Below are positions 32,993 to 41,047 of a stretch of 64,000 nucleotides of DNA, one piece after another. The notes beneath the pieces were generated by a model. It saw nothing but the letters and a program-made list of their open reading frames with translations, was not told the DNA's origin and made no database searches. Made by a program: the position numbers and the translations under genes. Source of the DNA: Desulfuromonas acetoxidans DSM 684 (GTDB lineage: Bacteria > Desulfobacterota > Desulfuromonadia > Desulfuromonadales > Desulfuromonadaceae); assembly GCF_000167355.1 (NCBI RefSeq), contig NZ_AAEW02000008.1:62001-126000 (forward strand). The letters are read 5' to 3'. Within the stretch, counting starts at the first letter, position 1. The number at the start of each line of letters is the position of its first letter.

Positions 32993-34056
32993 GTTGTTTC
33001 TTTCTATTGGGTGCGTTGGCAATGCGCCTATGCTGATTTTTGTTGTTTTCGTGACACCATTGTTTTTATTTTGCTTCCAAGCTCTCCCGTTCAGCAGCGC
33101 CGAACCCAAGCTCGCGAAGAGAGGGAACCCGTAGGGCGCATTGGGGTTGTTATTAATCAGATGAACGTGAGCTGTTGCACGAGATTTTTTGCGTCAGCAA
33201 GGCAGAGGGCGGAGCCATAGTGGTTCTATGGCGACAACCGATAACGCCGCTGACGTTAAAAAAGATCTGCAACAACTCCGTGAACTCTGATTGATGACTA
33301 CCCCCTTGGGAGTCGATTTTGCGCCACTTTTGTCGACGCAAAAGTGGCCCGACGTGCGGGCGCGGAAGCCCGCGTCACGTGCGTACCAACTATGCGAACG
33401 GTTGCTCTCTGCCAGCGCAAATGGTTCCAAAATGCGAACCACGAAAAACCAAGATCAAAGTCGCCGGGATTCGCCCCGGCAGGCGACATCCTTTTGACTT
33501 GCCGCTCAAAAGGATGCAAAAACCGGCTTGAACTTCTCCTGAACCTGGATCAACCAACTCTGAGTCGGTTTCCGTTGTGCGTTTCAGATTCGGCTCGTCG
33601 ACCTTTAGGTCGGCGAATCGTGCGCTTCATCATCTTTTCCGTAAAACGTTGATAACACTCTTTCGTCTTTCTTTATCTCAGGTGTGGCACCGATCTAACG
33701 GGTGGGACGGTGCCCACCCTTCAGCTGTGTGTTATTTAGCACTCAGCCCTCCCGTTCAGTAGCGCCGAACGAAGAGAACGGTCAGCGCGATGGTCGTCTG
33801 CAACATGTTTGAGCGTTAGCGAGTTTTGCCGACATCGCGGTGTGAGTGAACGCAGAGAGGGAACCCGTAGGGCGCAATGGTCGGGAGTCGTTTTTTCGTC
33901 CCTTTTGACGACGCAAAAGGGACCCGACGTGCGGGCGCGGAAGCCCGCGTCATGTGCGTACCAACAGTGCGAACGGATGCACTTCGCCAGTGCAAACAGT
34001 TCCGTTAGAGAAAAAACATCTTTCCTCAAATAGAACGCGAGTCCCTTCCTTATGCG
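32993..34056. repeat. Long intergenic repeat module, copy 4 (B'-A-B)
   Basis: About 1 kb without a gene, between bzaF and cobS. B-related at 33080-33450 (with the CCACTTTTG/CAAAAGTGG hairpin), then A at 33455-33770 (with CATCCTTTTGA/TCAAAAGGATG and GGGTGGG/GCCCACCC hairpins), then a B part at 33770-34020 with the related hairpin CCCTTTTG/CAAAAGGG. The arrangement matches copy 3 closely, including the stretch from GGGAACCCGTAGGGCGCATT to TGATGACTACCCC. Confidence 0.85.
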
Positions 34057-35364
34057 TTAACATTTATCCCCTTGCAAATCCCCATCGAACAAGGTTTTGC
34101 TGCCATTCGCGGCACAGAAATTTCCGCACATGGTGCAGCTGTGCTCCTCTTCGGGAAGACGAGAATCACGCACCTGTCTGGCTTGCTCCGGCATCAGGGC
34201 CAGCTCGAACTGTTTGTCCCACTGCAGGTCACGACGCGCCTTGCTCATCGCCTTGTCACGCTGCCGCCCTTTGTCCGGATATTTGTTCATGTCGCCGATA
34301 TAGGTGGCGACGCGAGCTGCTTCGACACCGCTGCGCACGTCGTCCTCGTTGGGCAAAGCCAGATGCTCGGCCGGGGTGATGTAGCAGATCAGGTCGGCGC
34401 CGTAGCGGGCGGATTGAGCCGCGCCGATGGCGGAGCTGATATGGTCGAAACCGGGCACTACGTCGGTGGAGATGGGGCCGAGCATGTAGTAAGGGGCTTC
34501 GTTGCTCATCCGCTTCTGGATGAGGATATTGGCTTCCACTTCGTCGAGGGGCATGTGGCCAGGGCCTTCCACCAGCATCTGGCAGCCCATCTCGCGGCCG
34601 AGCTGGGCCAGTTCGCAGTTGATGATCAGCTCCTGCATCTGGGCACGGTCGTGGCTGTCGTGGATGGCGCCGGCGCGCAGGCCGTTGCCGAGGGACAGGC
34701 AGACGTCGTATTTCTTGAGGATGGCTACCACCCGATCAAACTGCTCATAGAGAGGGTTTTCCCGGTTGTTGTGTTCCATCCATGACACCATACTGGTGCC
34801 GCCTTTGGAGACCAGACCGCCGTAGCGGTAATGCTGTTTGCGCAGCCGCTCAATGGTGTAGCGGTTGATGCCGCAGTGGATGGCCATGAACGCCAGGCCG
34901 TCTTCACACTGCTGCTCGATCAGGTCGAACAGTTCCTCCGGGTCAAGTTTGTCGGCGCTGCCGTATTTGCGCGTGGCATCGCAGAACGCCTGATACAAGG
35001 GCACGTTACCCACCGGCAGATTGACGGCGGCCAGCACCTCACGACGCACTCGGTCAAGGTTGCCACCGACGGACAGTTCCATCAGGGTATCGGCCCCGGC
35101 TTGTTCGGCGATGCGCGCCTTGCGCACCTCGGCCTGGTAGTTGACGATGTCGGAGGAGGTGCCGATGGACGCGTTGACCTTGGTACGCAGCCCTTTGCCG
35201 ATGCCGACCGGTTTTGGTGTGCTGTTGCTGTTGTTGGGGATGACGATTTTGCCCTCGGCGACCATGGTGCGGATGTATTCGGGGCTCAGGTCTTCATCGT
35301 GGGCAACGGTGGCCATCTGCTCGGTAATAATGCCGTCAACGGCGTGTTCAACCTGTGTTTTCAT
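34057..35364 (-). CDS. bzaF: 5-hydroxybenzimidazole synthase (BzaF), ThiC-like radical SAM enzyme
   Basis: A 435-residue ThiC-family protein. It has VNASIGTSSDIVNYQAEVRKA, MELSVGGNLDRVRREV, CGINRYTIERL, KGGTSMVSWMEHNNRENPL, GNGLRAGAIHDSHD and EGPGHMPLDEVEANI. The C-terminal Fe-S motif reads HSCTMCGNFCA, so spacing is C-x2-C-x3-C. It lies between cobT and cobS under a cobalamin riboswitch, not in a thiamin operon. This supports the anaerobic conversion of aminoimidazole ribotide to 5-hydroxybenzimidazole, the lower-ligand route described for BzaF from Desulfuromonas. It overlaps cobT by 4 bases. A housekeeping ThiC role is the alternative. Confidence 0.85.
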   Translation of the reverse strand: MKTQVEHAVDGIITEQMATVAHDEDLSPEYIRTMVAEGKIVIPNNSNSTPKPVGIGKGLRTKVNASIGTSSDIVNYQAEVRKARIAEQAGADTLMELSVGGNLDRVRREVLAAVNLPVGNVPLYQAFCDATRKYGSADKLDPEELFDLIEQQCEDGLAFMAIHCGINRYTIERLRKQHYRYGGLVSKGGTSMVSWMEHNNRENPLYEQFDRVVAILKKYDVCLSLGNGLRAGAIHDSHDRAQMQELIINCELAQLGREMGCQMLVEGPGHMPLDEVEANILIQKRMSNEAPYYMLGPISTDVVPGFDHISSAIGAAQSARYGADLICYITPAEHLALPNEDDVRSGVEAARVATYIGDMNKYPDKGRQRDKAMSKARRDLQWDKQFELALMPEQARQVRDSRLPEEEHSCTMCGNFCAANGSKTLFDGDLQGDKC

Positions 35365-36473
35365 GATGTGGCGTTTTCCTGACTCTGTGGTGTGGTGATG
35401 GTTGTGTCGGCTTGAGAGATTGCCGCCTCTTCAAAGGTGGCAATTTCGGTCAGTACGGCCACGGCGGCGTCGACCAGATTCATGGCCAGTGCCGCGCCGG
35501 TACCTTCGCCGAGGCGCAGACGCAGATCGAGAAGCGGAGCTTTGTCGAGATGATTAAGGGCAATGCGATGGCCCGGTTCGACGCTGCAGTGTCCGGCGAT
35601 CATGTAGTCGCGGCAGGCCGGGGATAAACTGGCGGCGATCAGGGCTCCGGCGGTGGAGATAATGCCGTCGATCACCACCGGCTTGCGCAGGGCGGCGGCA
35701 CCGAGGATCAGCCCGGCAATGGCACCGATCTCAAAGCCGCCGACTTTAGTCAACACATCGAGACCATCGTCGGCAGTGGGTTGGTTGATGGCCAAAGCGT
35801 TGTCGAGCACAGCAATTTTATTGTTGAGAGCTTCATCGTCGAGACCGGTGCCGCGACCGGTGGCAGTGGCGATGTCACAGCCGCACAGGCAGGCGATGAT
35901 GGCGCTGGACGGGCTTGTGTTGCCGATGCCCATGTCGCCGGTGGCATAAATGTCTGTCGTCTCTGCGAGATAGTTCGCCACTTCGATACCGACTTCAAGA
36001 CACTGGATGGCCTGGGCGCGGCTCATGGCGGGTCCTTGGGAAAAATCTGCGGTGCCTGGGGCGACTTTGCGGTTCCACAGCGCGTTGTGTTGGTACAGCT
36101 CGGTCAAATCCCCGGCAACTCCGGCGTCGACCACGGTGAGGCTGGCGTCTACCTGGCGAGCCAGGGCATTGATGCTGGCATTGCCGTTGAGAAAGTTGCG
36201 CACCATCTCGACGGTGACGGCCTGGGGGAATTTGCTGACTCCAGCGGCGACAATGCCGTGGTCACCGGCCATGACGGCAATGGCTTTGCGTTTTACGGAT
36301 GGCGTCATGGTGCGGGTGATGGCGGCGAGGTCTTCAGCCACGTCCATCAACTGGCCGAGGGCTCCGTGGGGGATGGCCAACTGGTCGAGGCGGGCGCGGG
36401 CCTGTTGACGCATGGCGCTGTCGGCCGGGGTGATGGCCGTGAGCGTTTGGGTCAGTAACGTGTTCGGGGACAT
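35361..36473 (-). CDS. cobT: Nicotinate-nucleotide:benzimidazole phosphoribosyltransferase
   Basis: A 370-residue enzyme that activates the lower-ligand base to its alpha-ribazole phosphate. It has VMAGDHGIVAAGVSKFPQAVT, FLNGNASINALARQ, DMGIGNTSPSSAIIACLCG, DVLTKVGGFEIGAIAGL and the catalytic Glu region LDLRLRLGEGTGAALA near the C-terminus. The position next to bzaF predicts that it takes 5-hydroxybenzimidazole or dimethylbenzimidazole made from it. It overlaps bzaF and lies 12 bases after cobU. Confidence 0.95.
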   Translation of the reverse strand: MSPNTLLTQTLTAITPADSAMRQQARARLDQLAIPHGALGQLMDVAEDLAAITRTMTPSVKRKAIAVMAGDHGIVAAGVSKFPQAVTVEMVRNFLNGNASINALARQVDASLTVVDAGVAGDLTELYQHNALWNRKVAPGTADFSQGPAMSRAQAIQCLEVGIEVANYLAETTDIYATGDMGIGNTSPSSAIIACLCGCDIATATGRGTGLDDEALNNKIAVLDNALAINQPTADDGLDVLTKVGGFEIGAIAGLILGAAALRKPVVIDGIISTAGALIAASLSPACRDYMIAGHCSVEPGHRIALNHLDKAPLLDLRLRLGEGTGAALAMNLVDAAVAVLTEIATFEEAAISQADTTITTPQSQENATS

Positions 36474-36485
36474 AAACAGTTCTTT

Positions 36486-37028
36486 CTATTTTAGTGTCAG
36501 CGGCAGGCCGGAAACCATAAAAACGGCTTCATCGGCATGCGCAGCCAGAGTTTGATTGCAACGACCGACAAGGTCGCGGTAGTGACGCGACAGGGTTTCC
36601 GCCGGGACAATGCCCATGCCGAGTTCGTTGGAGACGAAAATCACCGTGCGCTCTCCTTGGCGAGCGGCATCAATCATCTGGAGGGTGAGGGCCTGAATAG
36701 CGCCTTCATCAATTGTGTTCAGCTCCGTTTCAGCGGCATAGAGCAAGTTGTTGATCCACAGGGTGATGCAGTCGACCAGCACGACGCGGCTGTCACGTGT
36801 GGTTTGCAGGGCCGCAGTGAGATCCTGCGGTTCTTCAATGGTATGCCAGCCTTGCCCATCACGACGCTGGCGATGGCGGTCGATGCGCGTGGCCATTTCG
36901 TCATCGATGATCGGACAGGTGGCAATGTAGCTGCGTGGACCGGCCAGGGCCAGGGCGCGTTGTTCGGCGTAACGGCTCTTGCCGCTGCGCGCACCGCCGC
37001 TGATGTAGAGAAGGTGATTAGCTGCCAT
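36486..37028 (-). CDS. cobU: Adenosylcobinamide kinase / GTP:cobinamide-phosphate guanylyltransferase
   Basis: A 180-residue bifunctional nucleotide-loop enzyme. The P-loop is ISGGARSGKSRYAEQRAL. The guanylylation His is in DEMATRIDRHRQRRDGQGW, VLVDCITLWINNLLY follows, and FVSNELGMGIVPAETLSRHYRDLVGR is the C-terminal signature. It phosphorylates cobinamide and converts it to cobinamide-GDP for CobS. It overlaps cobC by 11 bases. Confidence 0.95.
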   Translation of the reverse strand: MAANHLLYISGGARSGKSRYAEQRALALAGPRSYIATCPIIDDEMATRIDRHRQRRDGQGWHTIEEPQDLTAALQTTRDSRVVLVDCITLWINNLLYAAETELNTIDEGAIQALTLQMIDAARQGERTVIFVSNELGMGIVPAETLSRHYRDLVGRCNQTLAAHADEAVFMVSGLPLTLK

Positions 37029-37623
37029 GGTTATTCAATCCGGTGAGGACGGCATGAGGGCCGTCAATGTGCAGTGTTGCGTAGCTGCCCCGTTCAAGGG
37101 TGAACTTTAAATAATCCTGCAACGGCCAGCACAGCAGGCGGCAGATCAAGCTGCGCAGGACGCCACCATGACTGATGATGGCCAGGTGGGAAGATGGTTC
37201 GGAGTGAATGGCGTCAACAATCTCATCGACCCGCTGACGAAATTGCTCCAGCGATTCACCGGCGGGAAAGCAGAAGTCATCGGCAAACGCGGCCCATTGA
37301 TTGACGCGTTGCGGGTCCTTGTGGCGAATCTGGTCGAAGTTCAGTCCTTCCCATTCACCGAAATCGACCTCCTGCAGTCGAGCATCAATGGTCACCGGAC
37401 AGCCCCGTTGGCGGATCAGAGGATCAGCAGTTTGGCGGGCGCGTTGGGACGGGCTGCACCACAGGGCGTCGATGGCGGGTGCGCCGTGACGATTCAGCTG
37501 ATGCACCAGGCGTTTGGCCTGCAATACACCGTGATCACTCAGGGGGACATCACTGCGACCGATATAGTGCCCATCCAGTTCGGCAGCGATGGCTGCATGG
37601 CGGATGAGGGTGAGCTGTTTCAT
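37018..37623 (-). CDS. cobC: Alpha-ribazole-5'-phosphate phosphatase (CobC)
   Basis: A 201-residue histidine phosphatase. The phosphohistidine motif is TLIRHAAIAAELDGHYIGR. SPSQRARQTADPL and EVDFGEWEGLNFDQI follow, and the second catalytic His is in AIISHGGVLRSLI. It removes the phosphate from alpha-ribazole phosphate or adenosylcobalamin 5'-phosphate. The start is the ATG at 37621-37623, 22 bases after the riboswitch terminator. The frame continues open back to 38064, but this part translates the riboswitch and is not protein. It is the first gene of the cobalamin cluster. Confidence 0.9.
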   Translation of the reverse strand: MKQLTLIRHAAIAAELDGHYIGRSDVPLSDHGVLQAKRLVHQLNRHGAPAIDALWCSPSQRARQTADPLIRQRGCPVTIDARLQEVDFGEWEGLNFDQIRHKDPQRVNQWAAFADDFCFPAGESLEQFRQRVDEIVDAIHSEPSSHLAIISHGGVLRSLICRLLCWPLQDYLKFTLERGSYATLHIDGPHAVLTGLNNHGS

Positions 37624-37644
37624 GATCAAGAGAACCGTCCAAAG

Positions 37645-37684
37645 CAAAAAAATCCCCGTAACCACAAAAAGGGTTACGGGGATT
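37645..37684 (-). terminator. Intrinsic terminator of the cobalamin riboswitch
   Basis: A 13-bp perfect stem (AATCCCCGTAACC/GGTTACGGGGATT) with an 8-base loop is followed on the minus strand by a run of T residues (37645-37650). It lies between the riboswitch and cobC. This is the expected expression platform for B12-controlled premature termination. Confidence 0.9.
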
Positions 37685-37689
37685 CCGTA

Positions 37690-37860
37690 TTTAATCCGCG
37701 TGTCGAGTTCTGCCATCTTATTCCACGAAGATGGGGGCGAACAAATGAATCGGCCGTGTATCTGACTGACGTCGCATAGCAGCGACGAACACAGTGGCGG
37801 GTCCGCGACGGATTTGCACCGTCTTCCACGGAACCGATTATTTTTTATGTTAACGGCCAA
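37690..37860 (-). promoter_or_regulatory. Cobalamin riboswitch (B12 element)
   Basis: Minus-strand sequence shows the conserved core in order: CGTGGAAGACGGTGCAAATC, the CGCGGACCCGCCACTGTG segment at about 37793-37812, and a B12-box-like GACGTCAGTCAGATACACGG at about 37755-37774. It lies upstream of cobC and a strong terminator. High adenosylcobalamin should fold the terminator and stop transcription of the whole cluster downstream. Upstream, the palindrome CCCATAAATATATGGG at 37896-37911 lies in the expected promoter area, with unknown meaning. Confidence 0.93.
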
Positions 37861-38177
37861 GACGGTAGCAAAAAAGGGATGGCTTGTCATCCCCATAAAT
37901 ATATGGGTAAACAATTGTGCCGACCGCTTGTTGCGTAGGATTCCTTGGTGCGATCCGGTTAAGGTTTTTCTGTGTGGCCGCGGCGCGGATATGACCAACG
38001 GGAAAATGACAATAATAAATTCTAACGCAATATGAATAACGTAAACGGTTTTCACGACGGTCATCGGCTAATAAAAGGCTTGACAAGTTTTTCATTACAG
38101 CACAGAGTTCATATATTAGAATACATCACCGACCCTCTCCGGGGCATGATGTACCACCCTGAAGAGCGATAGAAAAA

Positions 38178-38567
38178 GTGACTGTTTCCTCCTGTTCTCA
38201 GCAAAAATTGCCCGACGCATTGATTTTTGGCAGATTGGCTAGTCTTTGGCTTTTTCTGTTTATGGTCTCTGTCATTGGTCCGGCTGCGACAACCTGTTGG
38301 TTGAGTGATTTTGCTGTTCCCTCTGCGCTGAGTGCTCCTGATCAGCCTGGAGAACACGTTGCTGATACTCCACAACAGTTCGAAGCGGAAACCGAGTTTA
38401 ACAAAGAGATTCTTGTTGTTTCAGCGGTTCCGTGTGAGACGCGACACCCTGTGGTCTCAGTGTGGTTTACCGTTCTGTCCTCTTCTGACCCGATTTCACT
38501 CCTGGATTACTGGCGGGTTCCCGCCTGTCCGCGGCCTCCGCCGCTGTCTTTACCCCATCTTAGTTAA
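38178..38567 (+). CDS. Hypothetical small protein with one membrane helix
   Basis: A possible 129-residue protein starting with GTG. It has one strong hydrophobic segment (about residues 17-40, LASLWLFLFMVSVIGPAA), then a Ser/Pro/Val-rich exported-looking region with three Cys residues, and ends CPRPPPLSLPHLS. No good ribosome binding site is seen and I recognise no family. It lies divergent from the cobalamin riboswitch and upstream of nhaD. It could be a real exported peptide or a chance frame. Confidence 0.35.
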   Translation: MTVSSCSQQKLPDALIFGRLASLWLFLFMVSVIGPAATTCWLSDFAVPSALSAPDQPGEHVADTPQQFEAETEFNKEILVVSAVPCETRHPVVSVWFTVLSSSDPISLLDYWRVPACPRPPPLSLPHLS

Positions 38568-38906
38568 AACGTCTTTGTTATACCGCTGAATAATGATGTT
38601 TCCCGGCATCGGTTCTTCTGCATTCGTTAGAGCCGTATGCGTTTGTAGCGTCGTTGTGTGTTCTGCTGTGCCGTGTTCGTGAATGACAGACCTTTTTCAT
38701 GCGCGATGTGCCCGTCGTGGCGCGTGGCTGATTGTTGTTGCGCGGCCTTCTGGATTTGCTGCACTGCCGAATCAGGTTGGCCATGCACTGACCTGCTTAT
38801 TGTGCCGAACATGCTATGGACCTGTTTTGATCTGCTGAAATAGTCGATGACTGATTGCTGTCTGCAATCTTGATATATTTTTGACGAGGAATTTGACGAG
38901 GGATTT
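38568..38906. other. Upstream region of nhaD
   Basis: About 340 bases without a credible gene on either strand. Immediately before nhaD, the sequence GACGAGG-AATTT-GACGAGG is a short direct repeat and supplies the ribosome binding region. No known sodium or pH-responsive leader motif is recognised. Confidence 0.4.
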
Positions 38907-40319
38907 ATGAAAAGTTTTTTGACACTGATGTTCTGTTTGATCGCTTTGCCGGCTATGGCCAATGAAGGTGGAGGCGCAGTGCATGACCTTACCACAACAC
39001 CTTTGGGGATTATCGCCCTGATTTTGTTTGTTGCCGCCTACATGCTGGTGATTTTGGAAGAGAAGCTGCACCTGCGTAAAAGTAAGCCGGTACTGATGGC
39101 CGCTGGAATTATCTGGGTGCTGGTGGCTATTACCTTCAATGCTTTGGGCGAACCCACTGCTGCTCATGAAGCTATTGCTCACAATCTGCTTGAATATGGT
39201 GAGTTATTCCTGTTTTTGCTGGTTGCCATGACCTATATCAATGCTATGGAAGAGCGCAATGTTTTCCAGGCTCTGCGTTCCTGGTTGGTGTCGCGTGGAT
39301 TTTCTCTGCGCGTCGTCTTTTGGATCACCGGTTTACTGGCCTTTTTTATCTCGCCAATCGCCGATAACCTGACGACAGCTCTGCTTATGGGTGCCGTGGT
39401 CATGGCCGTGGGTGGTTCCAATCAGCGTTTTGTCGTTATGGCGTGCATTAATGTCGTAGTCGGAGCCAATGCGGGGGGCGCATTTTCACCTTTCGGCGAT
39501 ATTACCACCCTGATGGTGTGGCAGAAGGGGATTGTTCAGTTTGGTCAGTTCTTTGTTCTGTTTGTCCCTGCGCTGGTGAATTGGCTGGTTCCGGCGTTCA
39601 TTATGAACTTTATGATCAGCAAGGAGAAACCAGAGGCTGCTGATGAAGCCGTTGTGATGAAGTTTGGTGCCAAGCGGATCATGGTGCTGTTTCTGATGAC
39701 CATTGTCACAGCCGTTTCTTTCCACAATTTTCTCGATCTGCCGCCTGCGGCAGGGATGATGTTGGGCCTGAGCTATCTGGGCCTGTTCTCCTACTTCATC
39801 AAACGCCATGAGCAATTTGCCGAGAATGTTGATCCGGCCCTTGATCTCTCCGTGGTTTCATCGGAAGGGGAGCATGAAGGGTTTGATCTGTTTCGTAAGA
39901 TTGCTCGCGCTGAATGGGATACCCTGCTGTTCTTCTATGGAGTCATTATGTGTGTAGGTGGCTTAAGCCAGTTTGGTTACCTGGCTTCGGCATCCCAGTT
40001 CATGTATCACGATCTCGGCGCTTTTAATGCCAACGTTCTTGTCGGTATTCTGTCGGCAATTGTCGACAATATTCCGGTCATGTTTGCCGTTTTGACCATG
40101 GAACCACATATGTCCCATGGCCAATGGCTGCTGGTTACGATGACCGCTGGTGTCGGCGGAAGTCTGCTGTCAATCGGTTCTGCGGCTGGCGTCGGCCTGA
40201 TGGGGACTGCGCGCGGCATTTACACTTTTGGCCGTCACTTGGTCTACACCCCGATCGTTGCCTTGGGCTATGCGGCGAGTATTGCCGTTCATATGCTGAT
40301 CAACGCCAAATATTTCTAA
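38907..40319 (+). CDS. nhaD: Na+/H+ antiporter, NhaD family
   Basis: A 470-residue inner-membrane protein of the NhaD family in the ion transporter superfamily. A signal-like first helix (1-18, ending AMA) is followed by about twelve membrane helices. Typical segments are EYGELFLFLLVAMTYINAMEERNVF, SPIADNLTTALLMGAVVMA, VVGANAGGAFSPFGDITTLMVW and, in the second half, VDNIPVMFAVLTM and GGSLLSIGSAAGVGLMG. The paired IADNLTTA/VDNIPVMF motifs are the symmetric discontinuous helices with ion-binding Asp and Asn. It exports Na+ or Li+ in exchange for H+, in line with a marine or alkaline habitat. It is monocistronic with two terminators. Confidence 0.92.
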   Translation: MKSFLTLMFCLIALPAMANEGGGAVHDLTTTPLGIIALILFVAAYMLVILEEKLHLRKSKPVLMAAGIIWVLVAITFNALGEPTAAHEAIAHNLLEYGELFLFLLVAMTYINAMEERNVFQALRSWLVSRGFSLRVVFWITGLLAFFISPIADNLTTALLMGAVVMAVGGSNQRFVVMACINVVVGANAGGAFSPFGDITTLMVWQKGIVQFGQFFVLFVPALVNWLVPAFIMNFMISKEKPEAADEAVVMKFGAKRIMVLFLMTIVTAVSFHNFLDLPPAAGMMLGLSYLGLFSYFIKRHEQFAENVDPALDLSVVSSEGEHEGFDLFRKIARAEWDTLLFFYGVIMCVGGLSQFGYLASASQFMYHDLGAFNANVLVGILSAIVDNIPVMFAVLTMEPHMSHGQWLLVTMTAGVGGSLLSIGSAAGVGLMGTARGIYTFGRHLVYTPIVALGYAASIAVHMLINAKYF

Positions 40320-40326
40320 CAGGCTG

Positions 40327-40362
40327 CAAAAGCCCATTCAGAGAATGCCACAGGGCTTTTCT
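40327..40362 (+). terminator. Terminator of nhaD
   Basis: AAAAGCCC and GGGCTTTT form an 8-bp stem with a 17-base loop, 8 bases after the nhaD stop codon. Confidence 0.7.
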
Positions 40363-40383
40363 GTTGAGATGTTTGTGTTATGT

Positions 40384-40420
40384 AAAAGGGTTAGCTGGTT
40401 ATCAGCTAGCCCTTTTGTTT
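40384..40420 (+). terminator. Second terminator after nhaD
   Basis: AAAAGGGTTAGCTG and CAGCTAGCCCTTTT form a long stem with one mismatch, a short loop and a T-rich tail. It would stop read-through towards the DUF4395 gene. Confidence 0.75.
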
Positions 40421-40568
40421 TGGGATGACGGGAGGCTGTGGAGTAATGAATTAGTGTCTGCTATATCTTGTATTGGAAGGTAGAATGCTCTGGACAAATC
40501 CGTCGCCTCAAGGTATAACCCTTCAGTTTATGGAAGTATGCTTTTTTTTGTTTTGAGGAGGGGGTCGT

Positions 40569-41009
40569 ATGGCACAAGCGTGTCCAATATCAATGCAGCA
40601 AGTCAATGGCAAGGCGTGCCAAATCAACGCACTGTTTACGGTGGTCTGTCTTGTGGTATTTTTATTTACATCGGCAAAATGGGTTCTTTTGCCATTGGCT
40701 GCGGATCTTTTGATTCGTGCTTTTTTGAATCCGATGTTCAGCCCATTCAACATGGCCAGCGATGCCCTGCTGCGTCAGTGTAATGTGAGCCCCCGAATGA
40801 CGAATGCCGGTCCCAAACTGTTTGCGGCAAAGCTGGCATTTGTCTTTGTTGTTATCATGCTGTTAAGCCGTTTGGCGGGTTATGAAGGTGTTGCCGTATT
40901 TTTTGCTGCCTGTCTGACTTTTTTTGCCTCACTGGAGGCTGCATTCAGTTTTTGTGTGGCCTGTAAAGCTTATCCGCTGGTCCGTAAAGTTTTTGGCTCA
41001 CCTTCTTGA
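40569..41009 (+). CDS. DUF4395 membrane protein
   Basis: A 146-residue protein of the DUF4395 family. The Cys-containing N-terminus (ACPISMQQVNGKACQINALF) and four membrane helices in two pairs are typical, with the SFCVACKAYPLVRKV Cys pair at the C-terminal end. DUF4395 proteins often accompany thioredoxin-like or sulfur-transfer proteins, and the family function is not established. GAGGAGGGG lies 6 bases before the ATG. It lies 38 bases upstream of a STE24-type protease and may share its transcript. Confidence 0.8.
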   Translation: MAQACPISMQQVNGKACQINALFTVVCLVVFLFTSAKWVLLPLAADLLIRAFLNPMFSPFNMASDALLRQCNVSPRMTNAGPKLFAAKLAFVFVVIMLLSRLAGYEGVAVFFAACLTFFASLEAAFSFCVACKAYPLVRKVFGSPS

Positions 41010-41047
41010 GTCGTATCCTTTCCCTGTATAGATCCACCATCTGACCC

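Noticed and set aside
37624-38064. Open frame extending cobC upstream to a 348-residue protein
   Set aside because: It translates the cobalamin riboswitch and its terminator. The conserved phosphatase domain starts with the ATG at 37623.
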